Shown here piece after piece: positions 33,486 through 44,645 of a stretch of DNA of 64,000 bases. Source of the DNA: Euleptes europaea (lineage: Eukaryota; Chordata; Lepidosauria; Squamata; Sphaerodactylidae); the NCBI RefSeq assembly GCF_029931775.1, contig NC_079322.1:78553326-78617325 (forward strand), in the 5' to 3' direction. The translations under genes and the position numbers were made by a program. Positions within the stretch are counted from its first letter, which is position 1; each line of letters begins with the position of its first letter. Below the pieces are notes generated by a model. It was not told where the DNA came from, ran no database searches, and saw only the letters and a list, made by a program, of their open reading frames with translations.

Positions 33486-34848
33486 GTCCTTGAGCATTTA
33501 GAAAGGATGGATCTGATCACTAAGAGCCAGCATGGGTTTCTCAAGAATAAGTCATGTCAGACTAATCTTATCTCCTTTTTTGAGAAAGTTACTACCTTGC
33601 TGGGTCAGGGGAATGCTGTAGACATAGTTTATCTAGATTTCAGTAAGGCTTTTGATAAGGTTCCATATAGTATTCTAGTTGACAAATTGGGACAATGTGG
33701 GTTAGATCCTACTATTGTTAGATGGATCTGCAACTGGTTGACAGATCGTACCCAAAGAGTGCTAGTTAATGGTTCCTTGTCCACTTGGAGAGAAGTGACT
33801 AGTGGAGTTCCTCAGGGATCTGTGCTGGGCCCCGTGTTGTTCAACATCTTTATAAATTATTTGGATGAAGGAATAGAGGGGATGCTTATTAAATTCGCAG
33901 ATGATACTAAATTGGGAGGGGTAGCAAATACGGCAGAAGACAGAGCCAAGATGCAGGATGATCTTGACAGGCTGGAGAAATGGGCTAGAACTAATAAAAT
34001 GCACTTCAACAAAGACAAATGTAAAGTTCTGCATTTAGGTAGGAAAAATCAAATGCATAATTATAGGATGGGGGAGACTTGTTTGAGCAGTAGTGTGTGT
34101 GAAAAGGATCTTGGGGTCTTAGTAGACCAAACACTGAACATGAGTCAGCAGCGTGATGCTGTAACTAAAAAGGCAAATGCAGTCTTGGGCTGCATCAACA
34201 GAAGTGTAGTGTCCAGATCACGGGAAGTGATGGTATCGCTTTGCTCTGGTTAGACCTCAGCTAGAGTACTGTGTTCAGTTTTGGGCACCACAATTTCAGA
34301 AAGATGTAGACAAGCTGGAACGTGTCCAGAGGAGGGCAACAAAGATGGTGAGGGGTCTGGAGACCAAGACCTATGAGGAAAGGTTGAAAGAGCTGGGTAT
34401 GTCTAGCCTGAAGAGGAGAAGACTGAGAGGGGATATGATAACCATGTTCAAGTACTTAAAGGGCTGTCATATAGAGGAGGTGCTGAGTTGTTTTCTGTTG
34501 CTCAAGAAGGTCGGACCAGAACCAACGGGTTGAAATTAAATCAAAAGAGTTTCCGTCTAGACATTAGGAAGAATTTTATAACAGTTAAAGCGGTTCCCCG
34601 GTGGAACAGATTTCCTAGGGAGGTGGTAAGCTCTCCTTCCCTGGAGGTTTTTAAGAAGAGGTTAGATAGCCATCCGTCTGCAATGCTGATTCTGTGACCT
34701 TAGGCAGATGATGAGAGGGAGGGCATCTTGGCCATCTTCTGGTCACTAGGGGTGTGTGTGGGGGGGAAGTAGTTGTGAATTTCCTGCATTGTGCTGGGGG
34801 TTGGACTTGATGTCCCTGGTGGTCCCTTCCAACTCTATGATTCTATGA
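33486..34848 (+). mobile_element. CR1 LINE, 5'-truncated, with C-terminal half of the reverse transcriptase
   Basis: A frame at 33507-34253 encodes RT motifs: VDIVYLDFSKAFDKV, SGVPQGSVLGPVLFNIFIN, and FADDTKLGG at the catalytic site, then CR1-type sequence to about residue 248. The frame then breaks near 34250, and the rest ([17 protein letters not shown] ... RLDIRKNFITV) continues in another frame. The 3' end with TCCAACTCTATGATTCTATG lies at about 34825-34848. Upstream RT and endonuclease are missing. This is the youngest-looking LINE in the window, but not an active one. Confidence 0.93.
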
Positions 34849-35283
34849 TCTAGTCCAACCCCTGCACAATGCAGGAATTTCACAACTACCTCCCCCCACA
34901 CCCCCAGTGACCCCTACTCCATGCCCAGAAGATGGCCAAGATGCCCTCCCTCTCATCATCTGCCTAAGGTCATAGAATCAGCATTGCTGACAGATGGCCA
35001 TCTAGCCTCTGTTTAAAAACCTCCAGGGAAGGAGAGCTCATCACCTCCCTAGGAAGCCTGTTCCACCGGGGAACCGCTTTAACTGTTAGAAAATTCTTCC
35101 TAATGTCTCAACGGGACCTCTTTTGATTTAATTTCAATCCTTTGGTTGTGGTCCGACCTTCTGGGGCAACAGAAAATAACTTAGCACCCTCCTCTATGTG
35201 ACAGCCCTTCAAGTACTTGAAGATGGTCTCAGTCTTCTCCTCTTCAGGCTAAACATTCTCAGCTCCTTCAGCCTTCAATCCTC
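34849..35283 (-). mobile_element. CR1 LINE 3' end in inverted orientation, tail-to-tail with the previous copy
   Basis: It is an inverted copy of the final roughly 430 bp of CR1 (34310-34848), starting at the shared tail. Together they form a palindrome-like pair with almost no spacer. Confidence 0.88.
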
Positions 35284-35299
35284 CATGTGGAAGCAGCTA

Positions 35300-35690
35300 A
35301 AGACACACGTTTCTGCCATATGGATGGAGAAACTCTGCACTGCTTGCTGGCATATTTCGGGGCTCAGATTCAGGTGCCGGTTTCAGCCCTGAAAGCCCTT
35401 TGTGGCCTGGGATCTTCAGACCTAAAGGACCTCCTGGAGGTTCGTGCCAGGTCTCCTCACTGTCCTGGAGGTTCAGGTGGTGGCAGCCCATTCTGAGACT
35501 TTTTAGGGGAGGGTTTGCACTCTGGGACAGGCTACCAGTGGGAATGAGGACCATCTCTTCCCTCCTGGTTTTGAGAAGAATTTGCCAGGCTGTTTTCATT
35601 TTCAAGAGCCTGCTGCTGCTGCGCATCCCAAGCTGCTGTTCGGTACCTTATTGTGGATGTTGTAGTGGTAAATATGGCTTTAAAATTACC
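35300..35690 (+). mobile_element. L2-like LINE C-terminal remnant
   Basis: Coding remnant LKALCGLGSSDLKDLLEVR and later WDRLPVGMRTISSLLVLRR resembles the L2 RT C-terminus. 5'- and 3'-truncated. Confidence 0.65.
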
Positions 35691-35693
35691 TTG

Positions 35694-35960
35694 GGAGCCA
35701 GCATGGCTAGGAGCGGTGCACTCTAATCTGGAGAACTGGGTTTGATTCCCCGCACCTCCACATGAAGCCTGCTGGGTGACTTTGGGCTAGTCACAGCTCT
35801 CTTAGAGCTCTCTCAGCCCCACCAACCTCACAGGGTGATGTTGTGGGGAGAGGAAGGGAAGGTGATTGTAAGCCAGATTTATTCTCCTTAAAAGGTAGAG
35901 AAAGTCGGCATATAAAAACCAACTCTTCTCCTCCTCCTCCTCCTCCTCCTCTTGTTGCTG
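35694..35960 (+). mobile_element. Sauria-type SINE with an expanded (CTC)n tail
   Basis: The 3' end ccaactcttctc runs into about 25 bp of CTC repeats. The head lacks part of the A-box region. Confidence 0.88.
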
Positions 35961-36022
35961 TTCGTTCCGTATGGTAAACTGGCTGAGCCCAAGTTTGTGG
36001 GGAAAGGCAGGTTGGTGGTGGA

Positions 36023-36110
36023 AAATGCCGTCAAGTTGCAGCTGACTTATGGTGACCCCGTTGGATTTTCAAGGCAAGAGATGTGCAGAGGCAGTTTGCC
36101 ACTGAAGTGA
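36023..36110 (-). mobile_element. 5S-SINE/BovB-type tail fragment
   Basis: gccgtcaagttgcagctgac and ttttcaaggcaagagatgtg are the reversed tail of this SINE class. Confidence 0.6.
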
Positions 36111-36207
36111 AGTGCCCATCATAGCAGATGGCAGGAACACTCTGAACTGGAAAATCTTCAGTGGACCCAAACAGGCAGGGGCCCAAGGACTGGCAGGGAG
36201 CCAGAGA

Positions 36208-36425
36208 AGGGTTGCCAGCCTCAGGGGGAGCCTAGAGATCCCCGAGCATTATAATCGGTCTCCAGATGACAGAGTTCCCCGGGATGAAATGGCTGCTTTG
36301 GAAGGTGGGCTTTGTGGCATTATAACCCACTGAGGTCCCTCCCCTCCCCAAACCTCACACTCCCCAGGCTCGACCCCCAAAATGTCCAGGTATTTCCCAA
36401 CCCAAAGGTGGCAGTCCTTTCCCAG
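36208..36425. mobile_element. hAT non-autonomous element
   Basis: agggttgccagcctcagggg to acccaaaggtggcagtcct. Confidence 0.78.
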
Positions 36426-36429
36426 GACA

Positions 36430-36680
36430 GGTGTTCCAACATGGTGTAGTGGTTAAGAGTGGCGGACTCTAATCTGGAGAACCGGGTTCGATTCCCCACT
36501 CCTACGCATGAAGCCTGCTGGGTGACCTTGGGCAAGTCACAGTTCTCTCAGAACTCCCTCAGCCCCACCTACCCCACAAGATGCCTATTGTGGGGAGAGG
36601 AAAGGATTGTGATTGTAAGCCGCTTTGAGATTCCGTAAGGTAGAGAAAAGGTATAAAAACCAACTCTTCTTCTTCGTGTT
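36430..36680 (+). mobile_element. Sauria-type SINE
   Basis: Head acatggtgtagtggttaaga to tail ccaactcttcttcttcg. Lacks the middle duplicated block. Confidence 0.88.
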
Positions 36681-36719
36681 TCCTTTGACGGTAAGGGTAC
36701 AGCAGGAGAAGGACCTGCG

Positions 36720-36870
36720 GAAGAGCTAGTGTGGTGTAGTGGTTAATGTTGTTGGACTGGGACCTGAGTTCAAAGCCTTTTTGTTGTTGTGAGAATAAAA
36801 TGGAGCCGGAGAGAACCAAGTACACAGCCCTGAGCTCCTTGGAGAAAGGTTGGGATAAAAATGGATAGAT
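36720..36870 (+). mobile_element. MIR/Squam-like SINE with an internal deletion
   Basis: tgtggtgtagtggttaatgt head joined to gttgttgtgagaataaaatg. Confidence 0.55.
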
Positions 36871-36954
36871 GGAGCATGGAAACGAATTGGGGCTCCCGGC
36901 TGTCTTTAATGACCGGTTTGTGCATCAGAAAAGCCAAGGCCAATGACTGACACT

Positions 36955-37168
36955 TAGGGTTGCCAACCTCCAGGTGGGGCCTGGAGATTTTCCAGAATTA
37001 CAACTGATTTCCAGACAACAGCAATCTGTTCCCCTGGAGAAAATGACTGCTTTGGAGGGTGGACTCTATGGTGTTATACCCTTCTGAGGTCCCTCCCCAA
37101 ACCCTGCCCTCCCCAGTCTCCACCCCTAAATCTCCAGGAATTTTTCAAGGCAGAGCTGGCAACCCTAA
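36955..37168. mobile_element. hAT non-autonomous element
   Basis: Full copy: ttagggttgccaacctccag to agagctggcaaccctaa. Confidence 0.87.
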
Positions 37169-38158
37169 GTGACAGAGTGCGAAGCCCAGCAATGAACTTC
37201 CTTCCGTCTCTCGCAGTGAGTCTTCTGTGGCCCACCGCCATCTCTGGAGCAGTGATATTTGGAGGAAATTAACATTTTTGTCTCATCTACCTCAAAAATA
37301 GTCTCTGGCCTTCTGCTTGCTTTCTATTTCAGTGGTGCCTCTGTCAGTGGAGAGAAGAAAGGGGAGGGGAGGCGCTCATTGCACAAACAAGAAAATAAAC
37401 ATAAATGTATATATATCTATATCTAAAATAAAACCCTTCAGCCTTGAAGTGAGTTACATAATAGCATGTGGGCTGGCTGCATGAGGAATCATTGCGTGGC
37501 AGAAAGGGAGGGTTTGCAGCTGTTCCTGAGCCCTTAGGATGACGCAGCAGTGAAAAGGCCATCCCCCAGATAATGGAATTTCGCGGCACTGGAAATGCAC
37601 CCAAAGGTCGTCTAGTCCAACCAACAGCTTTAATAGATGTCCAAATGAAACGTGTTCCACAACTTTTTTTAAAGGGGGGGGGGTGATAGAGACTGTAAAA
37701 AGCAAGAAAACTTCCTTTAGAAAGTGAACTAGGTGAATAGTGATGCACTCCTGCTCCATGGATGAGGATAGAAATTTATCACAGAGCCCTAGATTTGGAT
37801 GGTTTCTTAGGGGGCATCTTGTCCAACCTCCTATGATGCTACAACCATATCACTCCAGTCTTGGCCACCTACGCCAGCTCCCAGTTGGTTTTTGGGCACA
37901 GTTCAAGGGGCTGGTCCTGACCGTCAAAGCTCTTTATAGTTTGGGACAAACATAACCGAACGACCACCTACTCCCTTATTAGGGTTGCCAGGTCCCTCTT
38001 TGCCACTGGCGGGAGGTTTTTGGGGTGAAGCCTGAGGAGGGCAGGGTTTGGGAAGGGGAGGGACTTCTATGCCATAGAGTCCAATTGCCAAAGCAGCCAT
38101 TTTCTCCAGGTGAACTGATCTCTGTCGGCTGGAGATCAGTTGTAATAGCGGGAGATCT

Positions 38159-38491
38159 TGCCAGCTAAGGCTTCCTGGCTTTCGGCCTCTGCCCATCCCC
38201 CCCCCCCCCCCGCAGACATGCCCGGCTAATCGTTACTGAGTCACCAGGGCCCAAGGAACAATGCCTGGGAGCCCTGGCAATCACCTAGCTATTTCACACA
38301 TTGGTTTCATGTATGGTTTCTCCTGTGAATAGTTACCGGCTGTTACCTTCTGTATTGTTTCCTTATACCTAAACCATCAAGGCAACTCTGCCTCAACTCG
38401 CCCCTTTTGTATTATGTCCTGAAACTAATCAATCCTATAGTATGAATCCTTTAAATGTACTGGTGTTTCCCCATGTCTGCATTCTAGCCTT
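38159..38491. mobile_element. Unclassified 333-bp insertion inside the hAT copy at 37980
   Basis: The host hAT reads gggagATCT|...|ATCTccagc, so the insert has a 4-bp duplication (38155-38158 and 38492-38495). It starts tgccagctaaggcttcctgg, has a poly-C run near 38200 and ends ttctagcctt. No coding sequence. It might be a solo terminal repeat of an old LTR-type element, but it does not end in CA. Confidence 0.45.
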
Positions 38492-38515
38492 ATCTCCAGC
38501 TAGTACCTGGAGGTT

Positions 38516-38836
38516 AAATCTAAAGAAATTGGCACGTGTGCTGAACAAACACTAGTTGAAGAAAACTGCAGCACCCAGGCTGCAATGTTAACCCAAATTT
38601 CCTGGTATGTAAATAATTGATTTGGGACCTTGAGTTGGATTTTGGAACTCCTCAGCATGTTTATTTTGCAGTTGCCTTTGCATTCTCGAAAAGTAAAGAG
38701 CACATATAAGGAAAGTATACCTTGGTTGTCTGTACAGTCGGTTTTTGTACTTTGTATTTTATTTCTTGTTTAAGAATATTTACCTACCAGGAAATTTGGG
38801 TTAATATTGGAGCCTGGGTGCTGCAGTTTTCTTCAA
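38516..38836. mobile_element. Fold-back (Penelope-like) insertion 1, 321 bp
   Basis: Flanked by ctagtacctggaggtt (38500-38515 and 38837-38852). It has a left tail of about 33 bp, then a left arm (about 38549-38613), a 160-bp spacer, and a right arm (about 38776-38836) flush with the end. The arms match over about 60 bp with few changes (cagcacccaggct ... aaatttcctgg). ACTAGT is shared by arm and target. Confidence 0.72.
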
Positions 38837-39419
38837 CTAGTACCTGGAGGTTGGCAACCCTATCCCTTATGAACCTGCCCAACCACTACGGTCATCTTTG
38901 GAGGCCCTGCTTTGGGTGCCCCTGCCTTCTGAGATTAGGTGGGCGGCAACCCAAGAGAGGGCCTTCTTGGTCATGGCACCAAACCTCTGGAACGCTGTCC
39001 CCAGGGACACCCATCTGTTCCCTTTTGTTCCTGTCTTCTGCCAGTGGGTAAAGACTTTTTAAATTTTCATTTGGCATTCCCTCAATTACCCCTCTTTCTT
39101 AACCAATGTTGTTATGTTCCATATGTATTTTAACTATTTTTAACTGTGTTTTTATATTGTTTTAATTTGGGAGGGTTGCTTTTAAGGGTTTTAAGGATTT
39201 TAAAATGTTATTTTATCACATATGTTTTATATTGTTAGCTGCCTTGGTGGTCCTTGTAAGGGCAGAAAGGTGGGATAATTTTTGTGAATAAGTAAATATA
39301 AAATAAACCTTCATGATGCAGGAAATACCAAAGCTAGAGTATCCCTGACAGATGGTGCCCCACCTCTACTCGGAGGCCTCCAGTGAAGAAAAGACCACTA
39401 CCAGCCTGGTAATTAATGC

Positions 39420-39900
39420 TGTTGTCAAACTCCTCTTACTGCTAGGAAATTTATCTTGATATTCACCGAAAATCTCATCTCTTCTCCCTTAATCCTATTA
39501 GAGCAAGTTTCTGCCCTCTTCCAAGTGACAGTCCTTCATAGGGTTGCCAGCTCTGGCTTGGGAAATACCTGGGGGTTTGGGGGAGTGGATCCTGGGGAGG
39601 GCGGGGTTTGGGGAGGGACTTCAATGGGGTATAATGACATAGAGTCCATCTTCCAAAGTGGCCGTTTTCTCCAGGTGAATTGATCTTGGTGGTCTGGAGA
39701 TCGATTGTAATAGTGGGAGATCTCCAGGTGCATCCTTCAGGAACCTAGTCCTCCTCCCCTTCATCTTCTCCGAGCTAAAAAGCACAATTCTTTTAACACT
39801 TCCTTGTAGGATTTGTTTTCCAGACCTGTGAACATCCTCATCACCCTCCTCCAAACCCATTCCAATCTTCTACATTCTTTTAAAACTGGAGTGCCCAGGG
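39420..39900 (-). mobile_element. CR1-like LINE remnant interrupted by an hAT element
   Basis: The flanks at about 39440-39537 and 39730-39900 read as one reversed LINE end (ctcatctcttctcc... gtgaacatcctcatcaccct), split by the hAT copy at 39538. Confidence 0.6.
39538..39735. mobile_element. hAT non-autonomous element, right end truncated
   Basis: Starts atagggttgccagctctgg. The flanks tccttca on both sides suggest the target duplication. Hosted by a CR1-like remnant. Confidence 0.78.
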
Positions 39901-39907
39901 CATTGTG

Positions 39908-40262
39908 GGAGGGACTGTGGCTCAGTGGTAGAGCATCTGTTTGGTATGCAGAGGATCCCAGGTTCAATCCCTGGCATCTCCAGTTAAAGGGACTAGGCGA
40001 GTAGGTGATGTGAAAGACCTGTCTTTCACCCTGGAGAGCCATGGAGAGGGGCCATGGCTCAATGGTAGAGCATCTGCTTGGCATGCAGAAGGTCCTAGGT
40101 TCAATCCCCAGGGGCATCTCCAGTTAAAGGGACCAGGCAAGTAGGTGATGTGAAAGACCTCTGCCTGAGACCCTGGAGAGCTGCTGCCAGGCTGAGTAGA
40201 CAATACTGACTTTGATGGACCGAGGGTCTGGTTCAGTATAAGGCAGCTTCATGTGTTCATGT
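39908..40262 (+). repeat. Head-to-tail tRNA-headed SINEs
   Basis: The first copy (39908-40045) breaks off in the body. The second (40046-40262) is full length and ends ggcagcttcatgtgttcatg. Confidence 0.87.
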
Positions 40263-40743
40263 GACATGGCATTAAAAAATTCCTTGGTCCAGCAATTCAA
40301 AACAACAGCAGTGTAAAAATATATGTATTAGTACCAACAAAATCATTCCAAAATGGTGAGTGAACTTTGTTCCGGCCTGATGAAGAGTTCTGCAAGCTTG
40401 CCCTTGCAATTTTGTAAAAAAAAAGAAGAAGAAGAAGAAGATACCTGTGATCTTATTAACGTTTTATACAATTTGCTGGCTTATTGCAAACTTCATGAGC
40501 TCTGCAGAATCTCTTTTGCGCCATCTACTGATTAGTTCCTTACTACACTAACATTTCCTTCTATAGCACATTTCCTCCTGCTCCTGTTTCCTTTGCTGGA
40601 TGTTGCTGTGTGGTGTAGTGGTTAGCGAGAGTTGGACTACGATCTTGGAGACCCTAAGGACATTCCTCTTAACTCAATGAGTTTTTAAATTGCGGGATTC
40701 ATAGTTGATGTAGTGATGGTGTTAAAAGAGGGTTAGACAGATA

Positions 40744-41078
40744 CGTGTGTAAAGTGCGATCAAATCACAGCTGACTTTATGGCGACCCTGTGAGGTTTTC
40801 AAGGCAAGAGACTTACAGAGGTGGTTTGCCATTGCCTTCTTCTGCAATCCTGGAATTCCTAGGTGGTCTCCCATCCAGAAGAAGAAGAAGAAGGGGAGGA
40901 GGAGGAGATAAGCAAGGTCAGGCCTGGTTAGTACTTAGATGAGACACCACCAAGGAATACCAAAGTCTCTATGCAGAGGCAGGCAATGGCAAACCACCTG
41001 TTAGCCTCTTGCTTTGAAAGCCCTACTGGGTCGCCATAAGTCAGCTGTGACTTGACGGCACTTTATACGCACATGCAC
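40744..41078. mobile_element. Two 5S-headed SINE fragments in opposite orientation
   Basis: A reversed tail (40744-40880) and a plus-strand copy missing its first half (40905-41078, from aagcaaggtcaggcctggtt), joined by a GAA/GGA-rich stretch. A 50-bp scrap of Sauria SINE head lies at about 40612-40660. Confidence 0.75.
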
Positions 41079-41384
41079 AGATACACGGAGGAGGGGTCTA
41101 TCAGTGGCTACTAGCCAAAGTGACTAAAGCAAAACTCTGAAACCCAGATCGGGGTGCTGGGCCCCTATGCCCTATGTGGGGGCCCTTTCAGGGCAACTGG
41201 TTGGCCTCTGTGTGCAGTGGGATGCCAAACTAAACGGACCGCTAGTCTGATTCAGCAGGGCTCTTCTGATGTGCTTATGCGCGAATCCTCTCTCTACCAT
41301 GGAAATGTTTTATTTATATTGTAAACCTGCTGGGTGACCTTGGGCCAGTCGCACACTCTCAGCCCAACCTACCTCACAGGGGTG

Positions 41385-42225
41385 GGGATAAGACTGAGAG
41401 GCGGTGTGATAACCATCTTCAAGTACTTGAAGGGCTGTCATAGAGAGGAGGGTGCCGAGTTGTTTTCTGTTGCCCCAGAAGGTCAGACCAGAACCAACGG
41501 GTTGAACTTCTATCAAAAGAGTTTCCGTCTAGACATTAGGAAGCATTTTCTTTTCTTTTCTTTTTTTTAATAAATTTTTATTGGTTTTATATCTTTTCCA
41601 TTAGACAAGCAACAATTTAAAAATATATAACATTTAAATATCTAGGTATGTTGCTAATATTCTAAGTACATAATAATAGAAAAATAATAGAAAAATAAAA
41701 AAGAAAAAGAAATTTTGACTTCCCGTTCACCTCCGTCTGCCTCTTAATAAAATGGTTAAATTCCGTCATGATGGGTTCTGATCCTAATTCTTTCCAATAA
41801 AACCATAACATTTTCATTCCTAAGATATATAATCTATTCAATATTAATTATTAACATTATTATTATCACATGGATCAGATTAATAAATATTCTTCCATTT
41901 TTCCCAGTCCTAATTCATGTTTACAGTAATTCATCCAAACCTCCCACTCCCCCATAAATTGCTCACTGTCCTTTTGATTTAAAGGACATTAGGAAGCATT
42001 TTCTAACAGTTAGAGTGGTTCCTCCGTGGAACAGGCTTCCTCGGGAGGTAAGTGCTCCTTCCCTGAAGGTTTTTAAGCAGAGGGTAGATGCCCATCTGTC
42101 AGCCATGCTGATTCTATGACCTTAGGCAGACCATGAGAGGGAGGGCATATCTTGGCCATCTTCTGGGCATGGAGTAGAGGTCACTGGGGGTGTGCGGGGA
42201 GGTAGTTGTGAATTTCAAAAATTCC
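41385..42225 (+). mobile_element. CR1 LINE 3' part split by an L1 insertion
   Basis: Coding remnant [20 protein letters not shown] ... LDIRKHF, then after the insertion ...VRVVPPWNRLPREV and the end with gtgtgcggggaggtagttg. The last CR1 bases are missing. Confidence 0.85.
41552..41984 (-). mobile_element. L1 LINE 3' end, 5'-truncated, inserted into CR1
   Basis: Starts on the plus strand with a T-rich tract (reversed poly-A with TTTAATAAATTTTTATTGG) and continues as AT-rich 3' UTR. It is flanked by a perfect 20-bp target duplication, gacattaggaagcattttct, at 41532-41551 and 41985-42004. The intact duplication points to a fairly recent insertion. Confidence 0.85.
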
Positions 42226-43424
42226 AAAACAAGCCCAGCACCAAGGAGCTCAGAACATAGTAACCACACAGAAGATCACAGCAACACTGCCAAATCCAGC
42301 AGTCAAAGAATGGCATGCTGACGGTGCCCCAGTGTCAGCCATATATGAGAGCAGTCACCATGCGCTCCATCTTTCCCCTTTTATATCTTCAACAAAAAGG
42401 ACTAGAGATGTTTCTTTTTTAAAATGAAGGCTGGGAACTAGGAAGTGTGGCAATAGATCTTTATATCATTACAATGCTATATAATGATTCCTGATTTTTT
42501 TAAAAAAGCCACCCCAAACCCTCATGTGGGGAAATGATGGATAAGGGGGGGGGCGAGGCAAGTAAAGAATAGGGAAAACAGCAATGTGGCTGCTGTTGCA
42601 ATGACAGCAATTCAGAGAAACATATTTGTGTGAAAGATGCCCCTCTCTGGGATCCACTGAGCTCTCAGGGGCTTGAGCAGGCTGCCCCCCCTTTATCTCG
42701 GTCTCAGCCACCCTCAATATTCCCTCCCTTTGGGGGCATGTTGAGGCCTCATTGAGCCAATTTTTCTTTCCATCTGCAAGAAGGCACGAATCCTGCTCCC
42801 AGGGAATGCCAAGCCCCTCCCACAGCCAAGTAGGATTTACAAGCAGGTGCCTCTGGGTCTCGTGGCATTTGGGGCACGGCCAGCCTCAGCCTCCTCTCAA
42901 GCAACCATCTGGCAGAACAGAAGGACGCAGCTCCATCGTGCCCACGGAGTTCTTTTGTGTTTTTATTAGATACATTAACAACAATGCATAAATACTCCTG
43001 GCATTCCTCAAACAGCACTGTGCTGTAAGGAAATGGCTCGGAAAGATGTTTAAGTAAAAGGATAGGGACTGTGGATTATACTCGTGTGTATAGTATGTGC
43101 TGTCTGTTGCTATATGTTCCTACTATGTAAATCCTGCACCGTTTTAACAGTCATGTTAACCCTCATGCTTTGTTTCAGCTTGGCTTTCAGATTTCTGCTT
43201 GGTTTCAGGTTTATGCAAACCAAAGCATTGTATTCTTTATTGGACATCTTATCACTTGTATTGACTTACACTGGGTAATGCGCCTTGAGTCTTTAGTGAG
43301 AAAAATGGGCTATAAATCACACACACGTTGGCATGCACACACACTGTTCAATAAATCTCCTTTAAACCAATATCAGAAAAAAAAATTATTTTACAAAGAG
43401 GGGGGAAATTCAGAAAGTCAAAGG
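42226..43424. other. No gene seen
   Basis: Single-copy-looking sequence with a poly-G run near 42550 and an AC-rich piece near 43320-43350. Confidence 0.5.
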
Positions 43425-43641
43425 GTTGCCAACTCCAGGCTGGGGAATTCCTGCAGATTTGGGGAGTGGAGCTTAGGGAGGGAGGGAATTTGGGGAGGGG
43501 AGAGAGCTCAGCAGAAATGTAAGGCCCTACAGTCCACCCTCCAAAGTCGTCATATACTCCAAGGGGACTGATCTCTGTCACCTGGAGATGAATTGGAATT
43601 CTAGGAGAACTCCAGCCCCCACCTGGAGTTGGGCAACCCTA
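43425..43641. mobile_element. hAT non-autonomous element
   Basis: agggttgccaactccaggct to cccacctggagttgggcaaccct. Confidence 0.85.
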
Positions 43642-43749
43642 CAAAGCCATCTTTCTTTCCCTGCATTTCACTAGAGGCTACAGAGTCTGGGGGTGGCCCC
43701 TTAGGGTTGCTTTCACCATCCGCACACAGGCCAGCAGCCACTTCACTCT

Positions 43750-44434
43750 GGGTTGCCAACCTCCAGGTGGGTCTGAAGAAAATATATGCACAAGTACTAA
43801 CTGGATAGTTATGGAAACATTAGTACTTAGCTCAAAATTAATAATACACAGGCAAACTATGCAAACATGTATTATGAAAAACATAAAACATCTAGAGAAA
43901 TGTGAAGGCAATGGTGAACCTACCGTATATACAAACAAGTCCAAGACAAAAAGTGTCTTCCAAGGTAAGTGAAAGTCTTATCTTAGTTTCTTCATAGAGT
44001 CTTAACACAAGGAAGGCTGTTTTCAGCCTTCCTTGTGTTAAGACTCTATGAAGAAACTTTCAGCCTTCCTTGTGTTAAGACTCTATGAAGAAACTTTCAG
44101 CCTTCCTTGTGTTAAGACTCTATGAAGAAACTAAGATAAGACTTTCACTTACCTTGGAAGACACTTTTTGTCTTGGACTTGTTTGTATATAGGTTCACCA
44201 TTGCCTTCACATTTCTCTAGATGTTTTGTTTTTCACAATACATGATTGAATAGTTTGCCTGTGCATTATTAATTTTGAGCTAAGTACTACAGTTTCCATA
44301 ACCTCCAGGTGGGGCCTGGAGATTTCCCAGAGTTACAGCTGATCTCCAGATAATAGAGATCAGTTCCCTTGGAGGAAAAGGATGCTGTGGAGGGCGGACT
44401 CTATGGCATCATACCCTACTGAAGTTGGCAACCC
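43750..44434. mobile_element. hAT non-autonomous element split by a fold-back insertion
   Basis: gggttgccaacctccaggtggg is cut at its seventh to eighth base position by the insertion 43772-44299. The body resumes at gcctggagatttcccagag and ends aagttggcaaccctac. Confidence 0.85.
43772..44299. mobile_element. Fold-back (Penelope-like) insertion 2, 528 bp
   Basis: Flanked by aacctccaggtggg (43758-43771 and 44300-44313). A 39-bp tail (43772-43810) is followed by a left arm (43811-44020), then tandem 37-bp units at 44021-44057, 44058-44094 and 44095-44131, and a right arm that overlaps the last unit and ends flush at 44299. The arms run about 200 bp. Confidence 0.82.
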
Positions 44435-44645
44435 TACTATTTGCTATAAGATACAGGTGTTCCCCGACCGATGGATAGGGTTGCCAGCTCCCAGTTGGGA
44501 AATATCTGGAGATTTTGGGGGTGGAGCCTGAGGAGGGTGGGGTTTGGGGAGGGACTTCAATAGGGCATAATGCCATAGAGTCCAATTTCCAAAGTGGCCA
44601 TTGTCACCAGGGGAACTGATCTGTTGCCTGGAGATCAGTTGTAAT

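Larger units (their letters stand above)
37980..38862. mobile_element. hAT non-autonomous element hosting two later insertions
   Basis: Starts TAGGGTTGCCAGG and ends GGTTGGCAACCCTA. It is flanked by a perfect 8-bp duplication tcccttat (37972-37979 and 38863-38870), the length expected for hAT. It sits within an L2 remnant. The insertions are at 38159-38491 and 38516-38836. Confidence 0.92.
37745..39305 (+). mobile_element. L2-like LINE 3' end interrupted by an hAT element
   Basis: The left part (37745-37979) holds LPVGFWAQFKGLVLTVKALY. The right part (38863-39305) continues with PYEPAQPLR... and WNAVPRDTHLF, and ends 'gctgccttggtggtccttg ... aataaacc'. The hAT copy at 37980-38862 separates them. 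Confidence 0.8.

Noticed and set aside
33507-34253. A host reverse-transcriptase-like gene
   Set aside because: It has CR1 motifs, a frame break and a typical CR1 3' end, so it is a dead LINE copy.
37980-38862. Treating the interval as one unknown 880-bp transposon
   Set aside because: The ends, the 8-bp duplication and internal duplications show an ordinary hAT copy with two later insertions.
43811-44299. A CRISPR-like array (three 37-bp units)
   Set aside because: The units are directly tandem without spacers and lie inside an inverted repeat of a eukaryotic element.
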